A stretch of 64,000 bases of DNA from Thermosediminibacterales bacterium (GTDB lineage: Bacteria > Bacillota > Thermosediminibacteria > Koleobacterales > JARRCM01): the NCBI GenBank assembly GCA_029982205.1, contig JARRCM010000007.1:1-64000 (forward strand), given 5' to 3'. Positions 41,092 through 51,252 of this stretch are shown here, in pieces (positions within the stretch are counted from its first letter, which is position 1; the number at the start of each line of letters is the position of its first letter). The notes beneath the pieces are model-generated. The model did not search any database, was not told the DNA's origin, and saw only the letters and a list, made by a program, of their open reading frames with translations. Made by a program: the position numbers and the translations under genes.

Positions 41092-43179
41092 CTAAGGTTG
41101 AATCAAGACATCTTCTTCATTGATAGAATCTTTTAAACCAAAATATTTTTCATATATAGCCTTTGCTACCGGGCCGCCTGTAGAACCCCCGCTTCCCGAT
41201 TGTTCTATCAATACTACAACAGCAATTTCTGGGTCTTCATATGGAGCAAAACTGGCAAACCAGCCATGGTTTTCATATCTTGTATCCCATTGTGCAGTCC
41301 CGGTCTTCCCTGCGACTTTTATAGGAAAATCTTTAAAGGCATACCATGCCGTGCCACCAGGTTCCACCACTGCTCTCATACCTTTTTTAACCACTTCTAA
41401 TGTTTCAGGTGAAACTGACAGCTTTCCAACAACCTCAGGTTTTTTTTCCAAAACAACTTCACCATCAGGGGATACAATTTTTTTAATAAGATGTGGTTTA
41501 TACCTTGTGCCGCCATTTGCAAGAGTGGCTATATAATTTGCAATCTCGATCGGCGTATAACTGTGAAAACCCTGCCCAATAGCCGCATCAAGAGTTTCAG
41601 CAGGATACCATATTTTGTCTTGCGGCCTTGAAAAATACTTTTCTTTATACTCTCTGCTTGCCACAATACCCTGCCGCTCTCTCGGAAGTTCAATTCCTGT
41701 TTTTTCACCAAGTCCGAACTGTCGTGCGTATTTTTCTATATTATCAATACCCAAACGGCGTCCCATTTCATAAAAATAAATATTACATGATTTTGCCAGG
41801 GCTGAAACCATGTTTACTAGGCCATGCCCGCCTTTATTCCAGTACCAGCATTTTTTTGGCGCAATGGTCCAGTATACGCCACCGTTTGTGTTTATTACTT
41901 CCTCTGGTGTAGTAACCTTTTCCTCAAGAGCAGCAACTGCTACCACCATTTTAAATATCGAACCCGGTGGATATAAACCGCTTATTGCTTTATTGAATAA
42001 TGGTTGTAGAGGATCGTTAACAAGAAACTTCCATTCATCACTTGAAATACCTGAAGCAAAAAGGTTAGGGTCAAAACCTGGTTCGCTGACCATTGCAAGG
42101 ATTTCGCCTGTTTTAACATTTATTACAACAACTGCGCCACGATTCGCATTAGGAAAAGGTTTATATGGATCATTTTGAAGTTTATTCATCATTTTCTTTA
42201 AAGCAGATTCTGCTGTCTTCTGCAGTTCTGCATCTATAGTAAGATAAACAGTATCGCCTGGAATCGCATTTTTTCTTCCTAAAGTCCTGATATAATCTCC
42301 TTTAGCGGTTACTTCAACCTGACGGCCTCCGTTTTTTCCTTTCAAATATGGCTCCAGAACCTTCTCAAGACCTGTTTTCCCTATAAAGTCCCCTAATCGG
42401 TATCCTTCATCTTTTTTCTCGTTTAACTCCTCCTGGTTTATCTCCCCCAGATAACCAAAAACATGTGCTGCCACCTCTCCGTATAAATAACGTCTTATCG
42501 GTTCAACTTCTATGACAACTCCCGGCAGTCCCCTTTCTTCAATTTCCGAAACTGTTTTAAGGCTGACATCTGTTTTTAACCTTACTGGAATATATTTTTT
42601 ATATCCCTGTTTGATAATCTTGTTTTTAATCGTATCATATGTGTACGAAACAGAAATATTTGTCCCTGGATTTATATCAAGAACAACCTTTCCTGTTTCA
42701 GGGTTTAGTGAAACAGGTTTAATGACATTTTTCCCATCGGAAGTAGTAATAACCACATCATTAACATCTATTTTATTGTCTCCGTTCAAATCTCCTACCG
42801 GCCGCTGTTTTAATCTGATTTCCCGGTGTTCATCAACTATGTAGGGCTCATTCTCTTTAAGGGTATAATGAGGGATATCAAGAATATCCCTCAGCTGGTT
42901 GAAAACCTTTTCTTCTTCAGATTGACTCTTTTCTGCCCTTAAATAGGATACCGTAAATCCTGGTCGATTCGATACCATTATGCGGCCCATACGGTCGCGA
43001 AACTCACCTCTTGGTGCTGTTATTGGAACAATTTGTATTCTATTGCCTTCTGACCGTTTGTTTAATTCTTCTCCTTTTACAAGTTGCAAAAATCCCATTC
43101 GAATAATTAACACCAGAAAAGTAAGCAGAATTATTACAGTCATTACATTAAACCTTTTTTCGAAAAATTTAGAGTTCAT
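41092..43179 (-). CDS. mrdA: Penicillin-binding protein 2
   Basis: NRPGFTVSYLRA, SGLYPPGSIFKMVVAVAALEE (SxxK), SCNIYFYEMG, KVAGKTGTAQWD (KTG). Confidence 0.96.
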   Translation of the reverse strand: MNSKFFEKRFNVMTVIILLTFLVLIIRMGFLQLVKGEELNKRSEGNRIQIVPITAPRGEFRDRMGRIMVSNRPGFTVSYLRAEKSQSEEEKVFNQLRDILDIPHYTLKENEPYIVDEHREIRLKQRPVGDLNGDNKIDVNDVVITTSDGKNVIKPVSLNPETGKVVLDINPGTNISVSYTYDTIKNKIIKQGYKKYIPVRLKTDVSLKTVSEIEERGLPGVVIEVEPIRRYLYGEVAAHVFGYLGEINQEELNEKKDEGYRLGDFIGKTGLEKVLEPYLKGKNGGRQVEVTAKGDYIRTLGRKNAIPGDTVYLTIDAELQKTAESALKKMMNKLQNDPYKPFPNANRGAVVVINVKTGEILAMVSEPGFDPNLFASGISSDEWKFLVNDPLQPLFNKAISGLYPPGSIFKMVVAVAALEEKVTTPEEVINTNGGVYWTIAPKKCWYWNKGGHGLVNMVSALAKSCNIYFYEMGRRLGIDNIEKYARQFGLGEKTGIELPRERQGIVASREYKEKYFSRPQDKIWYPAETLDAAIGQGFHSYTPIEIANYIATLANGGTRYKPHLIKKIVSPDGEVVLEKKPEVVGKLSVSPETLEVVKKGMRAVVEPGGTAWYAFKDFPIKVAGKTGTAQWDTRYENHGWFASFAPYEDPEIAVVVLIEQSGSGGSTGGPVAKAIYEKYFGLKDSINEEDVLIQP

Positions 43180-43192
43180 AAAAAACCCCCGC

Positions 43193-43687
43193 TCAAACCA
43201 GCTCCTCCAATTTTTTTAGTCCGATATAGACAAAAACGCTTAATACCGTATTATAAACTGCTTCATAAAACACCTGCAACGCTAAAGGCTTGAAAGGAAT
43301 GTATATAGAAATCACAATTAATGCTATGTAATATATAAACCCATTAAAAACAGTCGCCAGAAAAGTAATAATAAAAGGGATTATTATATTCCCCTTAAAA
43401 ACGTTTTGTGAACTATAACCCACTAACAAACCTGTCAAAAATTTTGAAAGAGCATTTAATCCTAAAATATCACTATAAAGCAGGTCCTGAATAAAACCTG
43501 CTGAAATTCCTAAAATCGACCCCCGAACTGCTCCGCTTTTACTTTCGCCTCTGATGAGAGTAAAACTGATTATCACAATCAGCAACAGGTCAGGTTTGAT
43601 TCCACGTATTTCTATAAACCGAAAAAAAGCAGATTGAATAACTAAACTTAAAAGTATTATTCCCCCGGTTAAGGCCCCTCTTTTCAC
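43193..43687 (-). CDS. mreD: Rod shape-determining protein MreD
   Basis: Polytopic ORF GIKPDLLLIVIISFTLIRGESKSGAVRGSILGISAGFIQDLLYSDILGLNAL between mreC and mrdA. Confidence 0.93.
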   Translation of the reverse strand: MKRGALTGGIILLSLVIQSAFFRFIEIRGIKPDLLLIVIISFTLIRGESKSGAVRGSILGISAGFIQDLLYSDILGLNALSKFLTGLLVGYSSQNVFKGNIIIPFIITFLATVFNGFIYYIALIVISIYIPFKPLALQVFYEAVYNTVLSVFVYIGLKKLEELV

Positions 43688-43690
43688 AAA

Positions 43691-44548
43691 CTATTTCTCC
43701 TCCTCCTGAGAAATGCCGTTTTTGGAGGCTTTTATAATAAACACTTCTTCTAATCGTTCAAAATCAACTGCAGGCTTAATGACAGCGTATTTTAACAGCT
43801 CATTCTCTTCTTTATTAACCTTTATTACATTTCCTATAACAAGCCCTTTAGGGAAAACCCCGCCTAACCCTGAAGATATTACTATATCACCTTTTATAAT
43901 GTTAGCACCTGGAGGCAAATATTCCATTTTCAACAATCCTTTTTCAATAGATTCACTGAATCCTTTTATAACACCGTTATCCCTGGTTCTCTGAATCATA
44001 CCGCTTACTGCACTACGGCGGTCTATTATTAACAATGCTTTTGACCATGTTTCTCCAACTTCCTGAATCTTCCCTACTAAGCCTCTATCTGTTACAACCG
44101 CCATGTTAACAGCAATTTCATCTCTGCTTCCTTTATCCAGAACTATCGTTTCAAACCAATTCCCAGGGTCTCTACCCACAACCCTTGCAATTTCCATTTC
44201 AAATTGAGAAACCCTCTTTTTAAAATTCAACATTTCTCTTAAACGAGAGTTTTCCAGCTCCAGTTCTCTTAAATATACCAACTGCTGTTTAAGGTCTTCT
44301 AACTTTTCTTCAAGGTCATTGTTTTTTTTTCTTAAATCCTTTAATTCCAATAATGAACCAATAAAATTTCTACTGCCATTACTTAATGATGAAAAAAAAC
44401 TATTAACAGGATTCATGACACTGTTAGCAACGTTTTCCAAAAATGTTGTTTTATCTCCAGGACCTGTAGTTAGATTGGCCAGCGCAGTCAAAATCACTAT
44501 CAAAACAACTGCAAACCAGAACTTTTTGTTTTTCAGGACGGTAAACAA
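43691..44548 (-). CDS. mreC: Rod shape-determining protein MreC
   Basis: MEIARVVGRDPGNWFETIVLDKGSRDEIAVNMAVVTDRGLVGKIQEVG. Confidence 0.96.
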   Translation of the reverse strand: MFTVLKNKKFWFAVVLIVILTALANLTTGPGDKTTFLENVANSVMNPVNSFFSSLSNGSRNFIGSLLELKDLRKKNNDLEEKLEDLKQQLVYLRELELENSRLREMLNFKKRVSQFEMEIARVVGRDPGNWFETIVLDKGSRDEIAVNMAVVTDRGLVGKIQEVGETWSKALLIIDRRSAVSGMIQRTRDNGVIKGFSESIEKGLLKMEYLPPGANIIKGDIVISSGLGGVFPKGLVIGNVIKVNKEENELLKYAVIKPAVDFERLEEVFIIKASKNGISQEEEK

Positions 44549-44563
44549 AATATATCACGCCCT

Positions 44564-45631
<1,068 letters not shown>

Positions 45632-46327
45632 TTATATAAGGCCCTTTTCTTTTAAACTGACATATCTTCCGTCACCAATAATAACATGATCTAAAACATC
45701 GATTCCTAATATTCTTCCTCCTTCAAGCAACCTTTTAGTCGCCTCGATGTCTTCTTGACTGGGGGTAGGATCTCCGCTTGGATGGTTATGAACAAGAATT
45801 ATTGACGCACAGCTTCGCCTAATAGCCGTTTTGAAAATCTCTCTTGGATGAACTATAGAAGAATTCAAACTTCCCACAGAAATATCCTCAACTGAAATTA
45901 CCTGGTTCTTAATGTTCAGCAGCAAAGCTCTGAAATGTTCCCTGTCCAGGTACCTCATCTCTTCCATCAACAGTTCTTTTACGTCTTTAGGGGATTTAAT
46001 AACATTTCTTTCAACAGTTGTTAAAGCAGAAAGCCTCCTGCCCAGCTCTATCGATGCTTTGATTTGCGCCGCTTTAGCCTTGCCAATACCGGTAATTTTA
46101 CTCAGTTCCTCAAAACTAGCATCAACTAAAAATCTTAAGCCTTCAGAACCATAACTGCCTTTCAACAGCTTTTGCGCTAAACCTATTGCAGTATCATGTC
46201 TTGAGCCTGTCCGAATTATGATTGCTAAAAGTTCGGCATCTGATAGGGATTTAGCCCCGTATTTTATCAGGCGTTCCCGCGGTCTTAAATTTTCAGGTAA
46301 GTCTTTTATTGTTAAATGATAGCTCAT
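45632..46327 (-). CDS. radC: RadC family JAB-domain protein
   Basis: LPENLRPRERLIKYGAKSLSDAELLAIIIRTG; ILVHNHPSGDPTPSQEDIEATKRL. Confidence 0.96.
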   Translation of the reverse strand: MSYHLTIKDLPENLRPRERLIKYGAKSLSDAELLAIIIRTGSRHDTAIGLAQKLLKGSYGSEGLRFLVDASFEELSKITGIGKAKAAQIKASIELGRRLSALTTVERNVIKSPKDVKELLMEEMRYLDREHFRALLLNIKNQVISVEDISVGSLNSSIVHPREIFKTAIRRSCASIILVHNHPSGDPTPSQEDIEATKRLLEGGRILGIDVLDHVIIGDGRYVSLKEKGLI

Positions 46328-46345
46328 GTTTTTAATGTCAATCAC

Positions 46346-46933
46346 CTACTCAAAAAATTTAACACCAAAGTTTTTTAGTATCGTATATAGTTTTGAAACA
46401 GGCAGCCCAACCACATTAAAAAAGCAGCCGTCTATTTTCTCAACGAACAGCCCACCTAGACCCTGGATTCCATAAGCTCCTGCTTTATCCATAGGCTCAC
46501 CTGTGTTAATATAAGCTTTTATCTCTTCATCAGAAATCTGTCTCATGTAAACAACTGTTTTTTCATATTCAACTTTTTTATCACCGGTTTCTGAATCTAT
46601 CACGGCCAAACCGGTAATCACTTGATGAGGCTTTCCCGTTAGAGACTTTAGCATCCAATAAGCATCTTTTTTATTTTCAGGCTTACCAAAAACTTTATCC
46701 TGGACGACAATAGTATCTGCCCCTATTACTAATGAATTTTTTTGCTGTTTTGCAACCTGTTCAGATTTTAATAAAGCCAGTTTACAAGCCAACATTTCCG
46801 GTGGCATGTTATAGTTAAACTCTTTTTCTTCAATACTGCTGGGGATAACTTCAAATCTCAAACCCATCCGCTCTAAAAGCTCTTTTCTCCTGGGTGAAGC
46901 AGAAGCAAGCACTATTTTTTTGTTCAAACCCAT
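46346..46933 (-). CDS. maf: Maf family nucleotide pyrophosphatase
   Basis: IVLASASPRRKELLERMGLRFEVIPS; ADTIVVQDKVFGKPENKKDAYWMLKSLTGKPHQVITG. Confidence 0.96.
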   Translation of the reverse strand: MGLNKKIVLASASPRRKELLERMGLRFEVIPSSIEEKEFNYNMPPEMLACKLALLKSEQVAKQQKNSLVIGADTIVVQDKVFGKPENKKDAYWMLKSLTGKPHQVITGLAVIDSETGDKKVEYEKTVVYMRQISDEEIKAYINTGEPMDKAGAYGIQGLGGLFVEKIDGCFFNVVGLPVSKLYTILKNFGVKFFE

Positions 46934-46939
46934 TACCCC

Positions 46940-47191
46940 CTACAGCCATCGGTATATCAACAAAGCCAAAAAAAGCCCAATTATACTGGCAAGGTTGATT
47001 TTAATCAAGAAACCAAAAGTTAAAGAAATTATACTAAGATTTAACGTTGTGGGAGTTAAACCTACTGATTTCGAATAATTTAATACAGGAAAATAACCGC
47101 CAAAAACGTCTCCAATCAGTCCTCCCAAAACAAGACCTACTACAAGTAAAATCAATAAAATCCACGGACTTTTATAGGCTCGCCCTCTCAA
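46940..47191 (-). CDS. DUF4321 domain-containing membrane protein
   Basis: WILLILLVVGLVLGGLIGDVFGGYFPVLNYSKSVGLTPTTLNLSIISLTFGFLIKINLASIIGLFLALLIYR upstream of maf. Confidence 0.85.
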   Translation of the reverse strand: MRGRAYKSPWILLILLVVGLVLGGLIGDVFGGYFPVLNYSKSVGLTPTTLNLSIISLTFGFLIKINLASIIGLFLALLIYRWL

Positions 47192-47234
47192 AACAACTCC
47201 TCCTTTTTGAAACTAATATATAAATTCAACACTT

Positions 47235-47762
47235 TCAGCCCGATTCCCTTCTCTCTACTACCTGTAAATTCTTGAATAATACCTGCTTAATATAATAAGT
47301 TGAAAGCCCCACAAAATACCCTGTAGCAAGGCCAACAAACAAAAGCACAGGCAAATAGACATACAAACCATAATTCTGTAAAATCAGACTTGCTACACTG
47401 ATCTGAGCTAGGTTATGGGCTTCAGCTCCGATTATACTGATGCCTATAAGGCTGAAAACGTTTTTCGTGTAAAAATATGCTAAATACATCAAAACAAGGC
47501 TCAGAAAACTACCGGAAATACTGTAAATCAAACTTGAAACTGAGCCTCCTATAAGTGTAGCCAGAACACATCGGAGCAGTGCAACTGTAAGCCCTTCTTT
47601 AAAACCATATATTGTTAAAGTTAGTAATGTAACTATATTTGCAAGGCCTAACTTGGCCCCCGGTACCGCAATAGGAAAAGGAATTAAAGACTCTATAACG
47701 TGGAGGGCTAAACCAGAGGACACCAGCAACGCCATAAAAATCAGTTTTCTGGTTTTTTCCAT
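47235..47762 (-). CDS. Gx transporter family / heptaprenyl diphosphate synthase component I-like
   Basis: ALHVIESLIPFPIAVPGAKLGLANIVTLLTLTIYGFKEGLTVALLRCVLATLIGGSVSS. Confidence 0.9.
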   Translation of the reverse strand: MEKTRKLIFMALLVSSGLALHVIESLIPFPIAVPGAKLGLANIVTLLTLTIYGFKEGLTVALLRCVLATLIGGSVSSLIYSISGSFLSLVLMYLAYFYTKNVFSLIGISIIGAEAHNLAQISVASLILQNYGLYVYLPVLLFVGLATGYFVGLSTYYIKQVLFKNLQVVERRESG

Positions 47763-47826
47763 AACCCTCCCCTCCTCTTCTTTTTATAAAAGCCGCTACG
47801 GCAACTTCCGCCTAGACTTTTACGTA

Positions 47827-48219
47827 TTAAAAAGCCGATGCGTCGACTTCTCCCTTATCTCCTATAATTTTAATTACCACCTGATTAGGCAAACATACTA
47901 TTATTTGACCCGGTTCCGATATCGCTCCTGACTTAACGCAAAGGTGATCCGGGCAGGGAGAATCTAACATTCTTACTTTATCTTGCCCAATCTCTATTAC
48001 ACTATACCCAAGAACTCCTTCCACTTTCACAATCCTTTTTTCAACATTTGGACCTAATAAAATCTTTTTTACCGGTTCTCCTCGTGATTCTATAACCACA
48101 TACCTATCACTGTAAACAGAACTTAAAGCCTTTACACCAAGAACACTGGCAAAACTTATTAATATTATTACAGCAACAAGTATTTTATCTCCTTTTGTAA
48201 GTTTTAACCTGCCGGTCAT
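47827..48219 (-). CDS. NusG domain II-containing protein
   Basis: GYSVIEIGQDKVRMLDSPCPDHLCVKSGAISEPGQIIVCLPNQVVIKI. Confidence 0.9.
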   Translation of the reverse strand: MTGRLKLTKGDKILVAVIILISFASVLGVKALSSVYSDRYVVIESRGEPVKKILLGPNVEKRIVKVEGVLGYSVIEIGQDKVRMLDSPCPDHLCVKSGAISEPGQIIVCLPNQVVIKIIGDKGEVDASAF

Positions 48220-48333
48220 AGGCTGTCTCCACCTTAACTAGAAAGTCTGTCCATCAGGTACTAGTGTAACATTTTGTTCCAGCAAACACAAGTGGTAATA
48301 TTCAGTAACGCTTTTCAAGTATATGTATCTTAA

Positions 48334-48363
48334 TTGACAGAAAAACCCGGCAAATGTTAAAAT
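48334..48363 (+). promoter_or_regulatory. Sigma-A-like promoter of ThiF pair
   Basis: TTGACA - 18 nt - TAAAAT upstream of 48412. Confidence 0.55.
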
Positions 48364-48411
48364 TAATTAAACTCTATACTCTACCCTAGCAGGGTAAGGA
48401 GGTTAAAACAT

Positions 48412-49041
48412 ATGGTTAATTTAACAAGTGAGCAAACAGAACGTTACAGCCGAAATATAATTATGCGTGAAATCGGCGGAAAAGGACAGAAGAAGTTGTT
48501 GTCATCTCATGTATTAATTATTCCCGGTATATACGGGGAGTTGTTCGCGTCTTCACTTTATCTTGCGGCAGCTGGTATAGGAAAAATAACTGTTATAGGA
48601 AATGAAAGTTTGATATCATATTTAGAAAACTTTAAAAATGAAGTAGAAGACCTCAACCCTGATGTCAAGTTTAATGTTTTACCCGAAACACATTTGCCAA
48701 ATCTGCAGTCAAAAATAGACGTTGTTATCACCACATTGCCCAGTAAACATGAATACATACTGAATAACAACTTCATCAGGGGCGTCCCTATTGTTCTCGG
48801 CAGCGTTTCAGACGGTAAAGGCATTATGACGGTTGTTTCTGACAGGAAACGCCTGCAGACTTATATTTCAAATCACACTATCAACAACCTTTTTCCAACA
48901 ACAGCCGGCTTCCTAGGCATACTCCAGGTTGTCGAAACGGTTAAAATTATATTGGGTCATAAACATCTTGATGAACCAGAACGGTTGGAGTTCGACCTCC
49001 TGTCTATGGAATTTAAAACGACAAGGAGAGATGAAACATGA
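48412..49041 (+). CDS. Degenerate ThiF/MoeB-fold protein (no recognisable ATP-binding motif)
   Basis: N-terminus LTSEQTERYSRNIIMREIGGKGQKKLLSSHVLII is typical MoeB/ThiF, but GxGGLG is replaced by IPGIYGE and the RCxxP and CxxC motifs are missing. Confidence 0.8.
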   Translation: MVNLTSEQTERYSRNIIMREIGGKGQKKLLSSHVLIIPGIYGELFASSLYLAAAGIGKITVIGNESLISYLENFKNEVEDLNPDVKFNVLPETHLPNLQSKIDVVITTLPSKHEYILNNNFIRGVPIVLGSVSDGKGIMTVVSDRKRLQTYISNHTINNLFPTTAGFLGILQVVETVKIILGHKHLDEPERLEFDLLSMEFKTTRRDET

Positions 49042-49769
49042 TACCTTTCTATTCTATTAACCAATTAACTTCTGAAGAAAAGTCATTACTTAAAAACAGT
49101 CGTGTTCTTATAATAGGCGCTGGCGGCCTTGGCTCACCTGTGGCTTATTATTTAACTGCTGCAGGTATCGGTAATTTAGGCATAGTGGATAGTGATGTTG
49201 TTGATTTAAGCAACCTTCAACGGCAGATCCTTCACAGGACATCATCATTAGGTGTTCCAAAGGTCGAATCAGCAGTAAAAAGGCTGAAAAAAATAAATCC
49301 CGATGTTAAGATAGAAACCTTTAACACCCGATTAAGCCGTGATAATGTTATGGAAATAATACAGGGATTTGATATTGTTGTAGATGCAGTAGATAACTTT
49401 TCGGCACGCTATCTTTCAAATGATGCATGTGTTATACAGAATAAGCCTTTAATAGAAGCAGGGGTACTCCGCTTTGACGGTCAGGTTATGACAATCCTCC
49501 CTGGAAAAGGGCCCTGCTATAGATGTATTTTCCCTTCACCTCCTCCTGCAAATGCTGTGCCTACATGCCAGGAAACAGGTATTCTCGGAGCGGTGGCAGG
49601 GGTTATCGGTGTTGTTCAGGCTACTGAAGTTATAAAATTAATATTGAACAAGGGAAACCCCCTGGTTGGAAAACTGCTGATTTTTAACGGTTTAAACATG
49701 GAGTTTATAACGGTTAAAGCAAGCCGCAACCCTGATTGTCCTGTTTGCGGAGATAAGCCTTTTTGTTAA
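49038..49769 (+). CDS. ThiF/MoeB/HesA family adenylyltransferase (E1-like)
   Basis: VLIIGAGGLGSPVAYYLTAAGIGNLGIVDSDVVDLSNLQRQILH; CYRCIFPSPPP; CPVCGDKPFC; overlaps the upstream gene by 4 nt. Confidence 0.95.
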   Translation: MIPFYSINQLTSEEKSLLKNSRVLIIGAGGLGSPVAYYLTAAGIGNLGIVDSDVVDLSNLQRQILHRTSSLGVPKVESAVKRLKKINPDVKIETFNTRLSRDNVMEIIQGFDIVVDAVDNFSARYLSNDACVIQNKPLIEAGVLRFDGQVMTILPGKGPCYRCIFPSPPPANAVPTCQETGILGAVAGVIGVVQATEVIKLILNKGNPLVGKLLIFNGLNMEFITVKASRNPDCPVCGDKPFC

Positions 49770-49801
49770 CCTAATTAAATTTTGAAGTTGACATTTAAGT
49801 T

Positions 49802-49839
49802 ATACCTTGCTAAAATGAATATTAGCAGGGTATTTTTTT
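49802..49839 (+). terminator. Intrinsic terminator after ThiF pair
   Basis: ataccttgctaa-aatgaata-ttagcagggtat then ttttttt. Confidence 0.8.
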
Positions 49840-49881
49840 ATCCTTATTTTTACATCAAGAATTAAATGAGGAGGAACTAAA

Positions 49882-50436
49882 ATGTCACGGGAAATGGTTC
49901 AAACTTATTCTAAAACCAGGGAACTTGTTTTGGCTGCATTGTTTGCTGCCCTTACAGCAGTCATGGGTTATGTAAAAATTCCATTGCCTTTTACGCCTGT
50001 CCCCATCACGGGCCAGACATTTGCGGTAATGCTTGCTGGAAGTTTACTTAAGCCTAGAACCGCAGTGGCAAGTATGCTGTCTTTTCTGTTTTTAGGCGCA
50101 ATAGGCCTTCCAATTTTTGCAGGCGGTCAAGGAGGTATCGGTGTAATAGCAGGGCCTACAGGTGGTTATCTATTGAGCTGGCCTATAGCGGTTTTCTTTA
50201 TGTCGGTTTTGTTAAATAAAATCAAACCAAACTTTATTAACCTTTTAATAATTAATGTATTAGGCGGAATCATAGTGGTCTATACCATAGGAGTGTTTCA
50301 ACTCTCTGTCATTACCGGAATGAACATAAAACAGGCAGTTGCCGCTGGGGCTGTCCCCTTTATCCCGGGAGACATCATTAAAGCTTTTGTAGCAGCATTA
50401 TTGGCGTTAAAACTAAAACCTATTGTTTCCAAATAA
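49882..50436 (+). CDS. bioY: Biotin transporter BioY
   Basis: AALTAVMGYVKIPLPFTPVPITGQTFAVMLAGSLLKPRTAVASMLSFLFLGAIGLPIFAGGQGG. Confidence 0.96.
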   Translation: MSREMVQTYSKTRELVLAALFAALTAVMGYVKIPLPFTPVPITGQTFAVMLAGSLLKPRTAVASMLSFLFLGAIGLPIFAGGQGGIGVIAGPTGGYLLSWPIAVFFMSVLLNKIKPNFINLLIINVLGGIIVVYTIGVFQLSVITGMNIKQAVAAGAVPFIPGDIIKAFVAALLALKLKPIVSK

Positions 50437-50445
50437 AAATAAGCG

Positions 50446-51240
50446 TTAAAGAATAAATTTTTTAATCACATTAGCCACACCACTTTCTTCATTTGCAGTA
50501 GTTACATAATCAGCCTGTTTCTTAATGTTTTCAGACGCATTCCCCATTGCTACACCAAGACCTGCATACTCAATCATGCTCAAATCATTTTCGCTATCTC
50601 CGATAGCTATAACTTCTTCACGTTTGATTCCATAAATTCCTGCCAATCGAGCCACTGCAGCACCTTTATTGGCCTCAGGGTGTGTGATTTCTAAAAATGT
50701 AGATTGTGACTTCATTAGGTTAACGCTTTCACCAAAAAGCCCCTTTAGATAAGATTGTATGTTGTTTATTTCTTCATTGCTTCCAATCAACAAAATTTTA
50801 GTAGGGGGATGCTGCATAAATTCAAGCAAATCACCAACAGGTATCGCCTCCACTCCATAAGTTTCTGCATAGTTTTTTATATCTTCGCTTATTTTTTCTA
50901 CGTACAACTTATCATTTATATAAGTGTTCACTGCGACATTTTTGGATGAAACAAGTTCAATAATTTTTTTTGCAATATTTAATGGCAGGGGTTTATGGAC
51001 CAATATTTTACCACTTATTGTTTCCTTTATTAATGCGCCATTATAAGTAATCAGCGGAATATTAATATCAAGTTCTCGCCCAAACTTTTCAGCAGAACAA
51101 AACATTCGACCGGTAGCGATTGTTACTATAATTCCTTTGCTCATCGCCGTTTTTATTGCCTCTAAATTTTCTTTGCTTATTTTTTTGTCCTTTCCTAAAA
51201 GTGAGTCATCAAGATCTACCGCCAACATTTTAAACCTCAT
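50446..51240 (-). CDS. Cof-type HAD-IIB family hydrolase
   Basis: MLAVDLDDSLLGKDKKISKENLEAI; EVIAIGDSENDLSMIEYAGLGVAMGNA. Confidence 0.94.
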   Translation of the reverse strand: MRFKMLAVDLDDSLLGKDKKISKENLEAIKTAMSKGIIVTIATGRMFCSAEKFGRELDINIPLITYNGALIKETISGKILVHKPLPLNIAKKIIELVSSKNVAVNTYINDKLYVEKISEDIKNYAETYGVEAIPVGDLLEFMQHPPTKILLIGSNEEINNIQSYLKGLFGESVNLMKSQSTFLEITHPEANKGAAVARLAGIYGIKREEVIAIGDSENDLSMIEYAGLGVAMGNASENIKKQADYVTTANEESGVANVIKKFIL

Positions 51241-51252
51241 TAAACCTACCTC

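Noticed and set aside
40469-42178. Plus-strand ORFs opposite minC and mrdA
   Set aside because: Antisense to strongly supported genes; no supporting initiation signals.
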